Below are positions 51,844-60,059 of a DNA stretch of 64,000 nt, piece after piece. A program made the position numbers and the translations under genes. The notes under the pieces were generated by a model that worked only from the letters and a program-made list of their open reading frames with translations, ran no database searches and had not been told where the DNA came from. Every line of letters starts with the position of its first letter. The first letter of the stretch is position 1. The DNA comes from Treponema bryantii (GTDB lineage: Bacteria; Spirochaetota; Spirochaetia; Treponematales; Treponemataceae), in assembly GCF_900111035.1 (NCBI RefSeq), contig NZ_FOFU01000007.1, forward strand, positions 1 through 64,000. Direction: 5' to 3'.

Positions 51844-53004
51844 GTGCCCGACGTTCCCGATTTTGTCAGATTGTCTTTAGTTACAAAACGACAGGATGTA
51901 ATCAATTTCGTTGAAGCCATGTGCTCAGATGAAATGGAACTGACGATTGTTTCTGCTTTTTCTGAGCTGAATACTTCAAAAATCACACTTCTTCTTATTG
52001 ATGCTTCTTTATTTAATGATTTCAATCCTGAAAGTCTGGAATATGGAAAAAAGTATTCCAGCTTTTCAATTTTTATTTTACCACCGGATCTTTCCACACA
52101 TGTTCTGAATTATGTGGAAACCAACTTTAATTATTCACTTTCTTTTCCAATCAATACAGATTATTTCCGTGCTTATTGTTTTCATGTAATCAATTTAGTA
52201 GAGAGTTCTGAAAAAGATTATAATTTTGAAAAGCCCTTAAATCAGCCTGTGCCGGCTTCTTTTGACGGATTATTTGCCGGTAATTCAAATGTAATGCAGA
52301 AAATCAGAAGACAGATACTGGAAGCATCCTGTACTAAAGAACCTGTGCTGCTTCTTGGTGAAACTGGAACTGGAAAAACTACAGCAGCTGGTTTAATTCA
52401 CGAATTATCTGACAGGGGCGGAAAAGAAAAAGTTGCTGTAAGTGTTTCAACAATTGTCGAATCTCTGGCAGAAAGTGCTTTCTTTGGTCATAAAAAAGGT
52501 GCTTTTACAAATGCTGATTATGATCATAAAGGGCATTTTGAAACGGCGGATAAAAACTCTTTATTTGTTGATGAACTTGGGCTTGCTTCCCTTTCTTTGC
52601 AGTCTATATTTCTGACTTTCCTGGATACGGGAAATTTTAAAAGGATTGGTGAAAATATAGAACGGCATGCAGATGTCAGAATGATTTTTGCGACAAATGC
52701 TAATCTGGGAAAAATGCTAAAAAACGGGACTTTCCTGGATGCTTTGTTTTACCGTATCTGCGATCATATAATACGTATTCCGCCCTTGCGTTCACATAAA
52801 GAAGATATACGAGAAATGGTTCGCGTATATCTGGGTGATGATATCAAAATAACAGATGAAGCAATGAATCGTCTGGAAGAATACGACTGGCCGGGAAATG
52901 TCCGTGAGCTGAATAAATGTCTGCGAGATGCTGTCAAAAACTGTAATGGCAGCCTGATAACGACAGATTCAATTGAGTTTTATGATATCAGCTTTCCTCA
53001 ATAA
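51844..53004 (+). CDS. AAA+ sigma-54-activator-like protein, variant GAFTGA loop
   Basis: A 386-residue protein. Residues 1-130 resemble a receiver domain that lacks the usual phosphoacceptor pattern. The AAA+ domain (about 140-365) has Walker A GETGTGKT, the loop FGHKKGAFTNADYDHKGHF, Walker B SLFVDELG and WPGNVRELNK. The sigma-54 contact motif GAFTGA reads GAFTNA, which may weaken or change polymerase contact. No Fis-type DNA-binding domain follows, so it may act without DNA binding. GTG start at 51844 with GGAGG. Overlaps convergent recQ by 17 bases. Confidence 0.8.
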   Translation: MPDVPDFVRLSLVTKRQDVINFVEAMCSDEMELTIVSAFSELNTSKITLLLIDASLFNDFNPESLEYGKKYSSFSIFILPPDLSTHVLNYVETNFNYSLSFPINTDYFRAYCFHVINLVESSEKDYNFEKPLNQPVPASFDGLFAGNSNVMQKIRRQILEASCTKEPVLLLGETGTGKTTAAGLIHELSDRGGKEKVAVSVSTIVESLAESAFFGHKKGAFTNADYDHKGHFETADKNSLFVDELGLASLSLQSIFLTFLDTGNFKRIGENIERHADVRMIFATNANLGKMLKNGTFLDALFYRICDHIIRIPPLRSHKEDIREMVRVYLGDDIKITDEAMNRLEEYDWPGNVRELNKCLRDAVKNCNGSLITTDSIEFYDISFPQ

Positions 53005-54823
53005 TCTGCAGTATTGAACGGCCAAACTCTTCTGCTTTCATGCGGCCAATTCCGTAAACATTCAAAAGGTCCTGTCGGTTTTTTGGTTTCTTTGCAGCAA
53101 GATCCAGAAGTGTTTTATCACCGAAAATTACGTATGGAGGAACATTCAAATCATCAGCCTTACGTTTGCGCCAGGCCTTAAGATTGTTAATGATTGCTTC
53201 AGCCTGAGTGTCATTGGCTGCAGGTTTTTCAGCGGCAACTTTTGAAACTGCTTTCTTTGTAACTCTCATTGCTTCCGGTTTCATAGGGAGCTTAAGTTCT
53301 GTTCGTGCGGCAATAAATTTTTTACCGAGTGGCGTTACTTCAAGAACATTGTACTCGCCAGTTTTCATTATATAGCCTTCATCAATAAGAAGGTCTGTCA
53401 GTTCAAGCCATTCAGATTTGTTATATTCAGTTCCGATTCCCCAGGTTGTGATTTTGTCATGTCCGTTATCAATTATTCTCTGATTATTTGAACCAAGCAG
53501 TACATCTGTAACATAACCGGCTCCAAAGCGTTCATTTGTTCTTATAATACAGCAAAGAAGTTTCTGGGCTGGAATTGTTACATCCTGTAAAGGAATATCA
53601 CCGGCAGAACAGATATCACAGCAGCAGGTAGAATCTTTGACCGGCTCATAGGCTTCGCCAAAATACTGTAAAAGGGCTTTTCGTCTGCAGCCTCGCGTGG
53701 TTGCATATTTAATCATCCCCTGAAGCAGAAACTCATCCTTTTCTGGAGAAACAGATTCCTTAAAGAACCAGCGGATTTTGTGAATATCCTGTGCACTGTA
53801 AAGCAGCAGCGCACTTGAAGGAAGTCCGTCTCGACCGGCGCGGCCAATTTCCTGATAGTATTCTTCTATTGATTTTGGTAAATCATAATTGATTACATAA
53901 CGTACGTTCGGCTTGTTGATTCCCATTCCAAAGGCAATTGTAGCTACGATAATCTGAACTTCATCTTTGATAAACAGTTCCTGATTTTTAGCGCGGACAT
54001 CATCTGTCAGACCTGCATGGTAGGGGAGAACCGAATAACCTTTTTTATCAAGTGTAGCAGCAAGTTCATCTACCTGTTTTCGTGACGTACAATATATGAT
54101 TCCACTTTCACCGGCATGCTTTCGGATGCAGTTGATTACCAGTTCTACAGCGTTGCGTTTTGGGAGTACTTCAAGATAAATATTTTCACGGTTAAAACTG
54201 GAAATAAAGATTTTAGGATTCTTCATGCCAAGATTCTGGCAGATATCCATACGAACATGTTCCGTTGCGGTTGCGGTAAGGGCCAGCATAACGGCTTTTG
54301 GAAACAACTGGCGGATAGTTTTGATTTCCAGATAATCCGGGCGGAAGTCATGACCCCATTGTGAAACGCAGTGTGCTTCATCAATTGTAATGCAGCTGAT
54401 TTTGAGTGTGTCGCTTGAAAGCAGTTCCCGGATTCTTTGAGTTGCAAGTCCTTCCGGAGAAACATATACAATTTTTACTTCGCCGGATTTTATTTCGTCT
54501 GTAGCACGGCAGTAATCTTCCCAGCTGAGTGAGCTGTTAAGAAAGGCAGAATGAATTCCTGCTGTTTCGAGGGAGCTGACCTGATCCTGCATCAGTGAGA
54601 TGAGTGGTGAAACAACTACAGTGAGTCCTTCTAGTATAAGGGCCGGCAGCTGATAGCACAGTGACTTTCCGCCGCCTGTCGGCATTACGGCGAGGGTGTC
54701 ATGCCCCTTCAGTACATTTGTTATGATATCTTTCTGGAGCGGGCGGAAGCTGTCATAGCCGAAAACGGTTTTTAAGACTATGGCTGGATCGGCGTGCTCA
54801 AAGGCGGTTGCAACGATTTTCAC
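52988..54823 (-). CDS. recQ: ATP-dependent DNA helicase RecQ
   Basis: A 611-residue RecQ. Helicase motifs: MPTGGGKSLCYQLPAL, VVSPLISLMQDQ, DEAHCVSQWGHDFRPDY, LTATAT, GIIYCTSRKQVDEL, ATIAFGMGINKPNVR and QEIGRAGRDG. The zinc-binding RQC domain (CCCDICSAGD) and a C-terminal HRDC domain (about 535-608) are present. The start is GTG at 54823 since TATAAT lies 6 bases before it; frames running further upstream include the promoter itself. Confidence 0.94.
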   Translation of the reverse strand: MKIVATAFEHADPAIVLKTVFGYDSFRPLQKDIITNVLKGHDTLAVMPTGGGKSLCYQLPALILEGLTVVVSPLISLMQDQVSSLETAGIHSAFLNSSLSWEDYCRATDEIKSGEVKIVYVSPEGLATQRIRELLSSDTLKISCITIDEAHCVSQWGHDFRPDYLEIKTIRQLFPKAVMLALTATATEHVRMDICQNLGMKNPKIFISSFNRENIYLEVLPKRNAVELVINCIRKHAGESGIIYCTSRKQVDELAATLDKKGYSVLPYHAGLTDDVRAKNQELFIKDEVQIIVATIAFGMGINKPNVRYVINYDLPKSIEEYYQEIGRAGRDGLPSSALLLYSAQDIHKIRWFFKESVSPEKDEFLLQGMIKYATTRGCRRKALLQYFGEAYEPVKDSTCCCDICSAGDIPLQDVTIPAQKLLCCIIRTNERFGAGYVTDVLLGSNNQRIIDNGHDKITTWGIGTEYNKSEWLELTDLLIDEGYIMKTGEYNVLEVTPLGKKFIAARTELKLPMKPEAMRVTKKAVSKVAAEKPAANDTQAEAIINNLKAWRKRKADDLNVPPYVIFGDKTLLDLAAKKPKNRQDLLNVYGIGRMKAEEFGRSILQIIEES

Positions 54824-54829
54824 ATAATT

Positions 54830-54835
54830 ATTATA
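54830..54835 (-). promoter_or_regulatory. Extended -10 of leaderless recQ promoter
   Basis: TGTGCTATAAT on the minus strand ends 6 bases before a GTG start codon. If correct this is a leaderless mRNA beginning with GTG. Confidence 0.6.
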
Positions 54836-54887
54836 GCACATTTGCACTTGATTTATCCTCATGTTTTTGATATATTTAGCAAATCAC

Positions 54888-54970
54888 GCCGGAGTGGTGG
54901 AATGGTAGACACGACAGACTCAAAATCTGTTGCGAGCAATCGTGTAAGAGTTCAAGTCTCTTCTCCGGTA
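54888..54970 (+). tRNA. tRNA-Leu (anticodon CAA)
   Basis: 83-base class II tRNA. Acceptor stem GCCGGAG pairs with CTCCGGT, discriminator A; anticodon stem ACAGA/TCTGT with loop CTCAAAA, anticodon CAA; variable arm between; T-loop GTTCAAGTC. The 3' CCA is not encoded. Confidence 0.95.
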
Positions 54971-55234
54971 TCCTCATAAGGTTCTCTGAGTTCAGAGAAC
55001 CTTTTTTGTTTCCCATTCTAAATGAGCCATACGATGGTAGAACCTAAAATGGCCCGCTGTCGCAGCCCATTTTTTAACGGTTCTGCTATCGTAGGCTAGT
55101 TCAAGTCTCTTCTCCGGTATAAATCGCCGTGGAGTTGTGAGACTTCTAATCTTTTATGTCTTGCAGCAACCGTTACTCGTATTTACTCGTCGGTTACTGC
55201 GATTTCTGTATATTTTTAAGTCTCCACTCCGGTA
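54949..55234 (+). repeat. Duplicated 3' ends of tRNA-Leu
   Basis: The last 22 bases of the tRNA plus one flanking base (54949-54971) are repeated exactly at 55098-55120. A third copy, 17 bases with two mismatches, is at 55218-55234. Between first and second copies lies a large imperfect hairpin (TACGATGGTAGAACC / GGTTCTGCTATCGTA, about 55029-55093). No integrase gene is near. The 271-base stretch from tRNA end to YifB stop holds only these elements and the terminator. Confidence 0.75.
54978..55007 (+). terminator. Terminator of tRNA-Leu
   Basis: AAGGTTCTCTG pairs with CAGAGAACCTT around a 4-base loop and ends in a T-run. Confidence 0.92.
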
Positions 55235-55241
55235 ACCGACG

Positions 55242-56813
55242 TCACAGTTCTGGCGGTAGGGTTGAGCATAGTTTATGGAAATCTATGGCTTCGTCCATGT
55301 GCTCTTTTGCGATGTCTTTTGCGCCGGCGATGTCGGCTATGGTTCGGGCGACTTTCAGGCAGGAGGCGATTGCTCTTGGGGAGAAGCCGTATCTTAGGGT
55401 GGCGTTGTCCAGAGATTTTCTGCCTTCGGTGTCCAGGGCGCAGAAGTCTAGGATTTCCTGCGGGGAGAGTTGGGCATTTTTTATGCCCTGACGTTTGCGC
55501 TGGGCTTTGATGGCGCGGGCTACTCCTGTTCTTATTTCTTCCGTTGTTGTGAGGCCCGGGCGTTCTTCCGGCTCGCAGTTTTCTTCAGCTTTATTTTCTA
55601 CGAAAACACGAATGTCTACACGGTCCAGCAGCGGTGCAGAAAACTTTTTCCAGTACTGATCTATGGATTTCAGGCTGCACAGGCAGATTTTAGAGTGAGA
55701 ACCGTAGTTTCCGCAGGGGCACGGGTTTACGGCCATTAAAAGCTGGAAGCGGGCTGGGTAAACTGTGGTACGGCCCGCACGGCTGAGAGAAATTGTACCG
55801 TTTTCAAGGGGGACGCGGAGCATCTGTAAAACAGACGAGCGGAACTCGGCGGCTTCATCGAGAAACAGCACTCCGTTATGTGCAAGCGATATTTCTCCGG
55901 GACGGCAGGTTGGGCCGCCGCCGCAGATACCTTCTATGGACGCTGTTTGATGCGGAATTCTGAAAGGTGGAATCCTGATCAGTGGTTCACTTGGTTTTAT
56001 GAGGCCTGCAAGAGACCAGATTCTTGTTACTGATTGTGCTTCATCTGTTGTAAGCACAGGATTAATTGCCGGAAACTTCTGAATTGCCATTGTTTTACCA
56101 CAGCCCGGTGCTCCCATAGCAATCAGATTATGTCCACCTGCTGCCGCAATCTGAAGGGCTCTTACAAGCTGCTTTTGACCTTTTAGTTCAGCAAACTCAT
56201 AACCAGGTACAATTTCGGGAAAGAAAACACCGTCCTGATTTATACATCCCGGAGGAATCATATTTTCTCCATTTTCCATATTTCTTGCTACATAAAATGA
56301 CGGGTCGCTCATTGCACGGAAAGCATTTTCCAGCGAATCTGCTCCATAAACCTGAACTCCTGCAATCTCTCGGGCTTCATCAGCATTCTGAACAGGAACT
56401 ATACATCGCATAATGCCACTGGCCGCCGCCGTAGACACCGCGGCGTGTACACCCTTTACAGCCCGAATCCTTCCTGATAATTCCAGTTCACCCATTACAA
56501 GCAGTGGCTCATCAATAAAGCCACTAAAACCATCTTCCATTGCTTTAGCACCAAGAACTCCCAGTGCCACCGGCAAATCAAAACCTGCACCTTCTTTTTT
56601 CAAATCTGCAGGAGACAGGCTTATCAGCACCCGCTCTCCAGGATATTCAAAGCCCGAGTTTCTGATTGCTGCCTGCATTCTCTCCCGCGACTCCTTTACA
56701 GCTCCGTCCGCCAGACCTACAATATCTGTGGCTGGAATACCGCGCCGCAAATCAACTTCCACGGTAACCAGAGCCCCTTCGTAACCAAAGGGTGAAAATG
56801 AATAAATCTGCAT
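55242..56813 (-). CDS. YifB/ComM family Mg-chelatase-like AAA+ protein
   Basis: A 523-residue protein. The N-terminal Lon-like fold (about 1-170, VEVDLRRGIPATDIVGLADGAVKESRERM) is followed by the AAA+ domain with GAPGCGKTMAI, EAAEFRSSVLQMLRVPLE, the CPCG region, and LLDRVDIRV, and a C-terminal Mg_chelatase-C domain. ComM members are helicases aiding branch migration in natural transformation. RBS GGAGG precedes the ATG. Whether this spirochete is transformable is unknown. Confidence 0.92.
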   Translation of the reverse strand: MQIYSFSPFGYEGALVTVEVDLRRGIPATDIVGLADGAVKESRERMQAAIRNSGFEYPGERVLISLSPADLKKEGAGFDLPVALGVLGAKAMEDGFSGFIDEPLLVMGELELSGRIRAVKGVHAAVSTAAASGIMRCIVPVQNADEAREIAGVQVYGADSLENAFRAMSDPSFYVARNMENGENMIPPGCINQDGVFFPEIVPGYEFAELKGQKQLVRALQIAAAGGHNLIAMGAPGCGKTMAIQKFPAINPVLTTDEAQSVTRIWSLAGLIKPSEPLIRIPPFRIPHQTASIEGICGGGPTCRPGEISLAHNGVLFLDEAAEFRSSVLQMLRVPLENGTISLSRAGRTTVYPARFQLLMAVNPCPCGNYGSHSKICLCSLKSIDQYWKKFSAPLLDRVDIRVFVENKAEENCEPEERPGLTTTEEIRTGVARAIKAQRKRQGIKNAQLSPQEILDFCALDTEGRKSLDNATLRYGFSPRAIASCLKVARTIADIAGAKDIAKEHMDEAIDFHKLCSTLPPEL

Positions 56814-57000
56814 TTATTTTTCCTCCATAATAAAATAGGAAAAGATAGAAGAATTCAGGAAATGAATTTGGCCAAAAGAAGAAAAAAGTTGTAAAAAATC
56901 TGAAAAAATGGATTTTTTTCAAAAAAACACCCTTTACCCCTTGAATATGAAGAAAAAATTTGTATAATTTTGCGAAATTTTTTATCAAATTTCAAAAAAG

Positions 57001-57079
57001 TGTGTTATATTATATGTAGCGGTTTTATCCACTAAATAAATTCAGACACCGCTAGCAACCGCAAAAAGTAGGAGTTCTT
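57001..57079 (+). promoter_or_regulatory. Extended -10 promoter and structured leader of the GH63-like gene
   Basis: TGTGTTATATT (57001-57011) puts the start of RNA near 57018, where TAGCGGTT begins. That segment can pair either with ACCGCTA (57049-57055) or with AACCGC (57057-57062), two mutually exclusive folds before the AGGAG (57070-57074). The rest of 56814-57000 is AT-rich and shows nothing else. Confidence 0.5.
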
Positions 57080-58507
57080 GTGAATAAGCATGATTTTCCA
57101 AAAATCCATTTTTACGATCAGGATTTTGTAGACATTTATAATAAGACTTGGTCTTGGGTTTCTTCATTATGGATTAACCCGGAAACCGGAGAGCAGGACT
57201 CAGAGGGCTTATTTATTTATCCAGAAAAGGATAAGTTAGTTATCAATCAGTTCGAATCTATTTTCTCAACTTTCTTTCTTGTATATTCTAATAGAAATTT
57301 TGATGCATGTAAGAACATTGATTATTTTTATGAACGTCAGGAAGCTTCTGGAGCAATCCGCTGGAAGTATGATGTAAAAACAAATGAGCCTGTTCTCGAC
57401 AAAGATAATAAAGAAGGAGTTGGTCTCCCTCTCTTTGCTTTTGCTGAATATAATCTTTTCCATAAATCAGCTAACAAAAAGCGCATTAAGGATGTAATGC
57501 CGGCTCTTCAGAAATATATGTCATGGCTTGATGAAAAATTCAAGAAAGACAACGGCCTTTACTCAGTTCCTGTAAGCGCATCTTCAATGACTAACTCACC
57601 ACGTGAGAAAGTTTACTATCCTGTAGATTTCAATGCATGTATGGCAATCAATGCCTCTTATATGTCGGCTCTTGGTGATATTCTTAATGATAAAGATATC
57701 AGTTTCCAGTACCGCAAGATGTACTTCTCAATCAAAACAAAAATCAATTCTTTGATGTGGGATAATGCATCTGGTTTCTACTACGATCTTGATAAGGATG
57801 AAAAGCAGGTTAAGGTAAAGACAATCGCTTCTTACTGGACAATGCTTGCTGAAATCCCTAATGCTGACAAAGCTGACCTTCTTGTTGAACACTTAAACAA
57901 TCCTAAGACTTTTGGTACAGACCATCCGTTCCCAACACTCAGTGTTGATAACCCTAACTTCAGCGAAGACGGAAACGGTTACTGTGGTTCTGTAATGCCA
58001 GCCTTCAACTTTATGGTAATCAAAGGTCTTGAAAAATATGCTCAGTACGAGTTTGCCCGCGAGTGTGCAATCCGTCACCTTTACTACGTTCTCGAAGGTC
58101 TTATGCCTAATGAAAACAAGCAGCCTGGTGATCTCTTTGAAGCATATATGCCTAATAAAGAAGGCCGTGCAAAAATCAACAAAAAAGACTATGCACGTTC
58201 ACGTTATCTTCTTACAGCAGGCCTTTCAACAATTGCTTTGATGATTGAAAACGTAATCGGACTTTCCATCAGCCTTCCTCGTAAGACTGTAGACTGGATT
58301 ATTCCGAACCTTGAAATTATGGGTATAGAAAACCTTTCGCTTAAGCGCAACCTCATCACAATTCTGTCGAACAAGAGTTCGCGCGGCTGGGAAATCCAGA
58401 TGGAAAGCGAAAAGCTCTACTACTTCACAATCAACATCCTCGATCAGAAGAAAAAGACTTTACCGATTCCAAGCGGTAAATGTTCAATGCTTATCGACAA
58501 GCTATAA
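57080..58507 (+). CDS. GH63/MGH1-like (alpha/alpha)6 glycosidase
   Basis: A 475-residue cytoplasmic protein (no signal). The alpha/alpha-barrel style and segments such as YYPVDFNACMAINASYMSAL, LMWDNASGFYYDLD, GYCGSVMPAFNFMVIKGL and PNENKQPGDLFEAYMPNKEG resemble trehalase/GH63-type and mannosylglycerate-hydrolase-like enzymes; the acidic residues Asp (DNASGFYYD) and Glu (FEAYMP) are candidate catalysts. The C-terminal ~90 residues are a beta-rich domain. Substrate not predictable. GTG start with AGGAG. Confidence 0.75.
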   Translation: MNKHDFPKIHFYDQDFVDIYNKTWSWVSSLWINPETGEQDSEGLFIYPEKDKLVINQFESIFSTFFLVYSNRNFDACKNIDYFYERQEASGAIRWKYDVKTNEPVLDKDNKEGVGLPLFAFAEYNLFHKSANKKRIKDVMPALQKYMSWLDEKFKKDNGLYSVPVSASSMTNSPREKVYYPVDFNACMAINASYMSALGDILNDKDISFQYRKMYFSIKTKINSLMWDNASGFYYDLDKDEKQVKVKTIASYWTMLAEIPNADKADLLVEHLNNPKTFGTDHPFPTLSVDNPNFSEDGNGYCGSVMPAFNFMVIKGLEKYAQYEFARECAIRHLYYVLEGLMPNENKQPGDLFEAYMPNKEGRAKINKKDYARSRYLLTAGLSTIALMIENVIGLSISLPRKTVDWIIPNLEIMGIENLSLKRNLITILSNKSSRGWEIQMESEKLYYFTINILDQKKKTLPIPSGKCSMLIDKL

Positions 58508-58519
58508 TAGGAGGTTTAG

Positions 58520-60049
58520 ATGGCAGCCCCTGAATCAGTAATTGAAATAGGTTCGACAGGGGTTCGCCTCCTTGTAGCCGAATTTTTACCGGACGGAAAA
58601 CAGAATATTCTGGACCGTTCGGAAAAGCCCCTCTCTCTTGGAAAAGACGTTTTTACCAGTGGCATAATCAGCCAGGAAACTCAGAATCAGCTTATTTCTA
58701 TTCTCATCCGTTATCGTGAACAGCTTGCTAGCTGGGGCATTTCGCCTTCAGAATGTACCTGCATCGCTTTGAGCGCTTTCCGTGATGCAAAGAACAGTGA
58801 CCCTATTATGGACCGTATTCTCGTTCAGGCCGGTTTCCATGTCCGCATTGTAGATGGCATTGAAGAAAACAAGCTGATGTATCTTGCTGTTTCTGAATGT
58901 ATTAAAAACGAAACTCCTGCCTTTAAGGATTCTGATACTGTAATTCTGATGGTTGGCGGAAGTACAACTGAAATCATGCTGATGTCTAAAGGTAAGATGG
59001 CGGGTGTTCACAGTCTTCGTCTTGGAACTGTCCGTATCGATCAGCAGATGAAAAATCAGACAAGTTCTTACAATGATATTCAGCGTTATGTTTCGGAATC
59101 AATTTACAATACAAAGGGCTCTCTCGAAAGTGAATTAAACCTGAGCGAAGTAAAGCAGTTTATTGCGGTTGGCCCGGATATTACTCTTGCGGCTTTGAAT
59201 GTTGGCCGTCCTATTTCAACCTTCCTTTGGGAAATTGATAAGGATGATTTTTCTGAATTTGCAAAAGAGATTCAGGGCTACAGTGTTGATGAATGTGTTG
59301 CACGCTTTAAGATTTCCTACAACGAAGCTGAAACCCTTCAGGTAAGTCTTTTGATTTACAATCTCTTTCTGCATCTTACTAAAGCAGAAAAACTTCTGGC
59401 TCCGGAAACTAATATCCGTAATGGTCTTCTTTTAAGCCAGCACTCAAGTGAGAACGAAGAACTTCAGAAAGAATTCAATATGCAGATTACGGCTTCAGCT
59501 CGAAACCTGCTTCGTAAATATCATGGTGATGAAAATCATGCGGAATGTGTTCGTATGATTGCGGTGAAATTTTACGACACTCTTAAAAATGATCTCGGTT
59601 TTAGTGAGCATGCACGAACGCTTCTGGAGACGGCGGCGATTCTTCATGATATCGGTGGTTTCATCCGTTACGACAATCACAACCTTCACAGCTCGTACAT
59701 TATCCGTAATTCGGAGATTTTTGGACTTTCGCGTAAGGATAATACTATTGTTGCCGAGATTGCAAAATATCATAAAGGTAATTCTGTTCCTCAGGATGAA
59801 GACAGCTTCCTTATGCTTCCGCGAGCAGACCGCATGACTATCTTAAAACTAACGGCTATTCTTCGTATTGCAGATGCGCTGGATCGCGGACACATTCAGA
59901 AGTTCAGTGATTTTTCTATTAAGGTTCAGCAGAACTCGCTTGTAATTCATACAAAGGCTTCCAAAAATACCGTACTTGAAAAAATTGCGCTCAACGAAAA
60001 GTCGGGTATGTTTGAATCGGTTTTTGGTTATAAGGTGATTTTGCTGTAA
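58520..60049 (+). CDS. ppx: Ppx/GppA exopolyphosphatase with HD domain
   Basis: A 509-residue protein. The N-terminal actin-like part (about 1-300) has IEIGSTGVRLLVAEF and VILMVGGSTTEIMLM. The C-terminal HD-type helical part (about 315-500) includes AAILHDIGGFIRYDNHN and ILRIADALDRGHI. Degrades polyphosphate or pppGpp. GGAGG before the ATG. Directly followed by ppk, so polyphosphate making and breaking are encoded together. Confidence 0.9.
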   Translation: MAAPESVIEIGSTGVRLLVAEFLPDGKQNILDRSEKPLSLGKDVFTSGIISQETQNQLISILIRYREQLASWGISPSECTCIALSAFRDAKNSDPIMDRILVQAGFHVRIVDGIEENKLMYLAVSECIKNETPAFKDSDTVILMVGGSTTEIMLMSKGKMAGVHSLRLGTVRIDQQMKNQTSSYNDIQRYVSESIYNTKGSLESELNLSEVKQFIAVGPDITLAALNVGRPISTFLWEIDKDDFSEFAKEIQGYSVDECVARFKISYNEAETLQVSLLIYNLFLHLTKAEKLLAPETNIRNGLLLSQHSSENEELQKEFNMQITASARNLLRKYHGDENHAECVRMIAVKFYDTLKNDLGFSEHARTLLETAAILHDIGGFIRYDNHNLHSSYIIRNSEIFGLSRKDNTIVAEIAKYHKGNSVPQDEDSFLMLPRADRMTILKLTAILRIADALDRGHIQKFSDFSIKVQQNSLVIHTKASKNTVLEKIALNEKSGMFESVFGYKVILL

Positions 60050-60059
60050 GGAGAGCACT

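Noticed and set aside
55121-55235. A second tRNA gene downstream of tRNA-Leu
   Set aside because: Only T-arm/acceptor-like 3' ends are present; no anticodon or D-arm can be formed.
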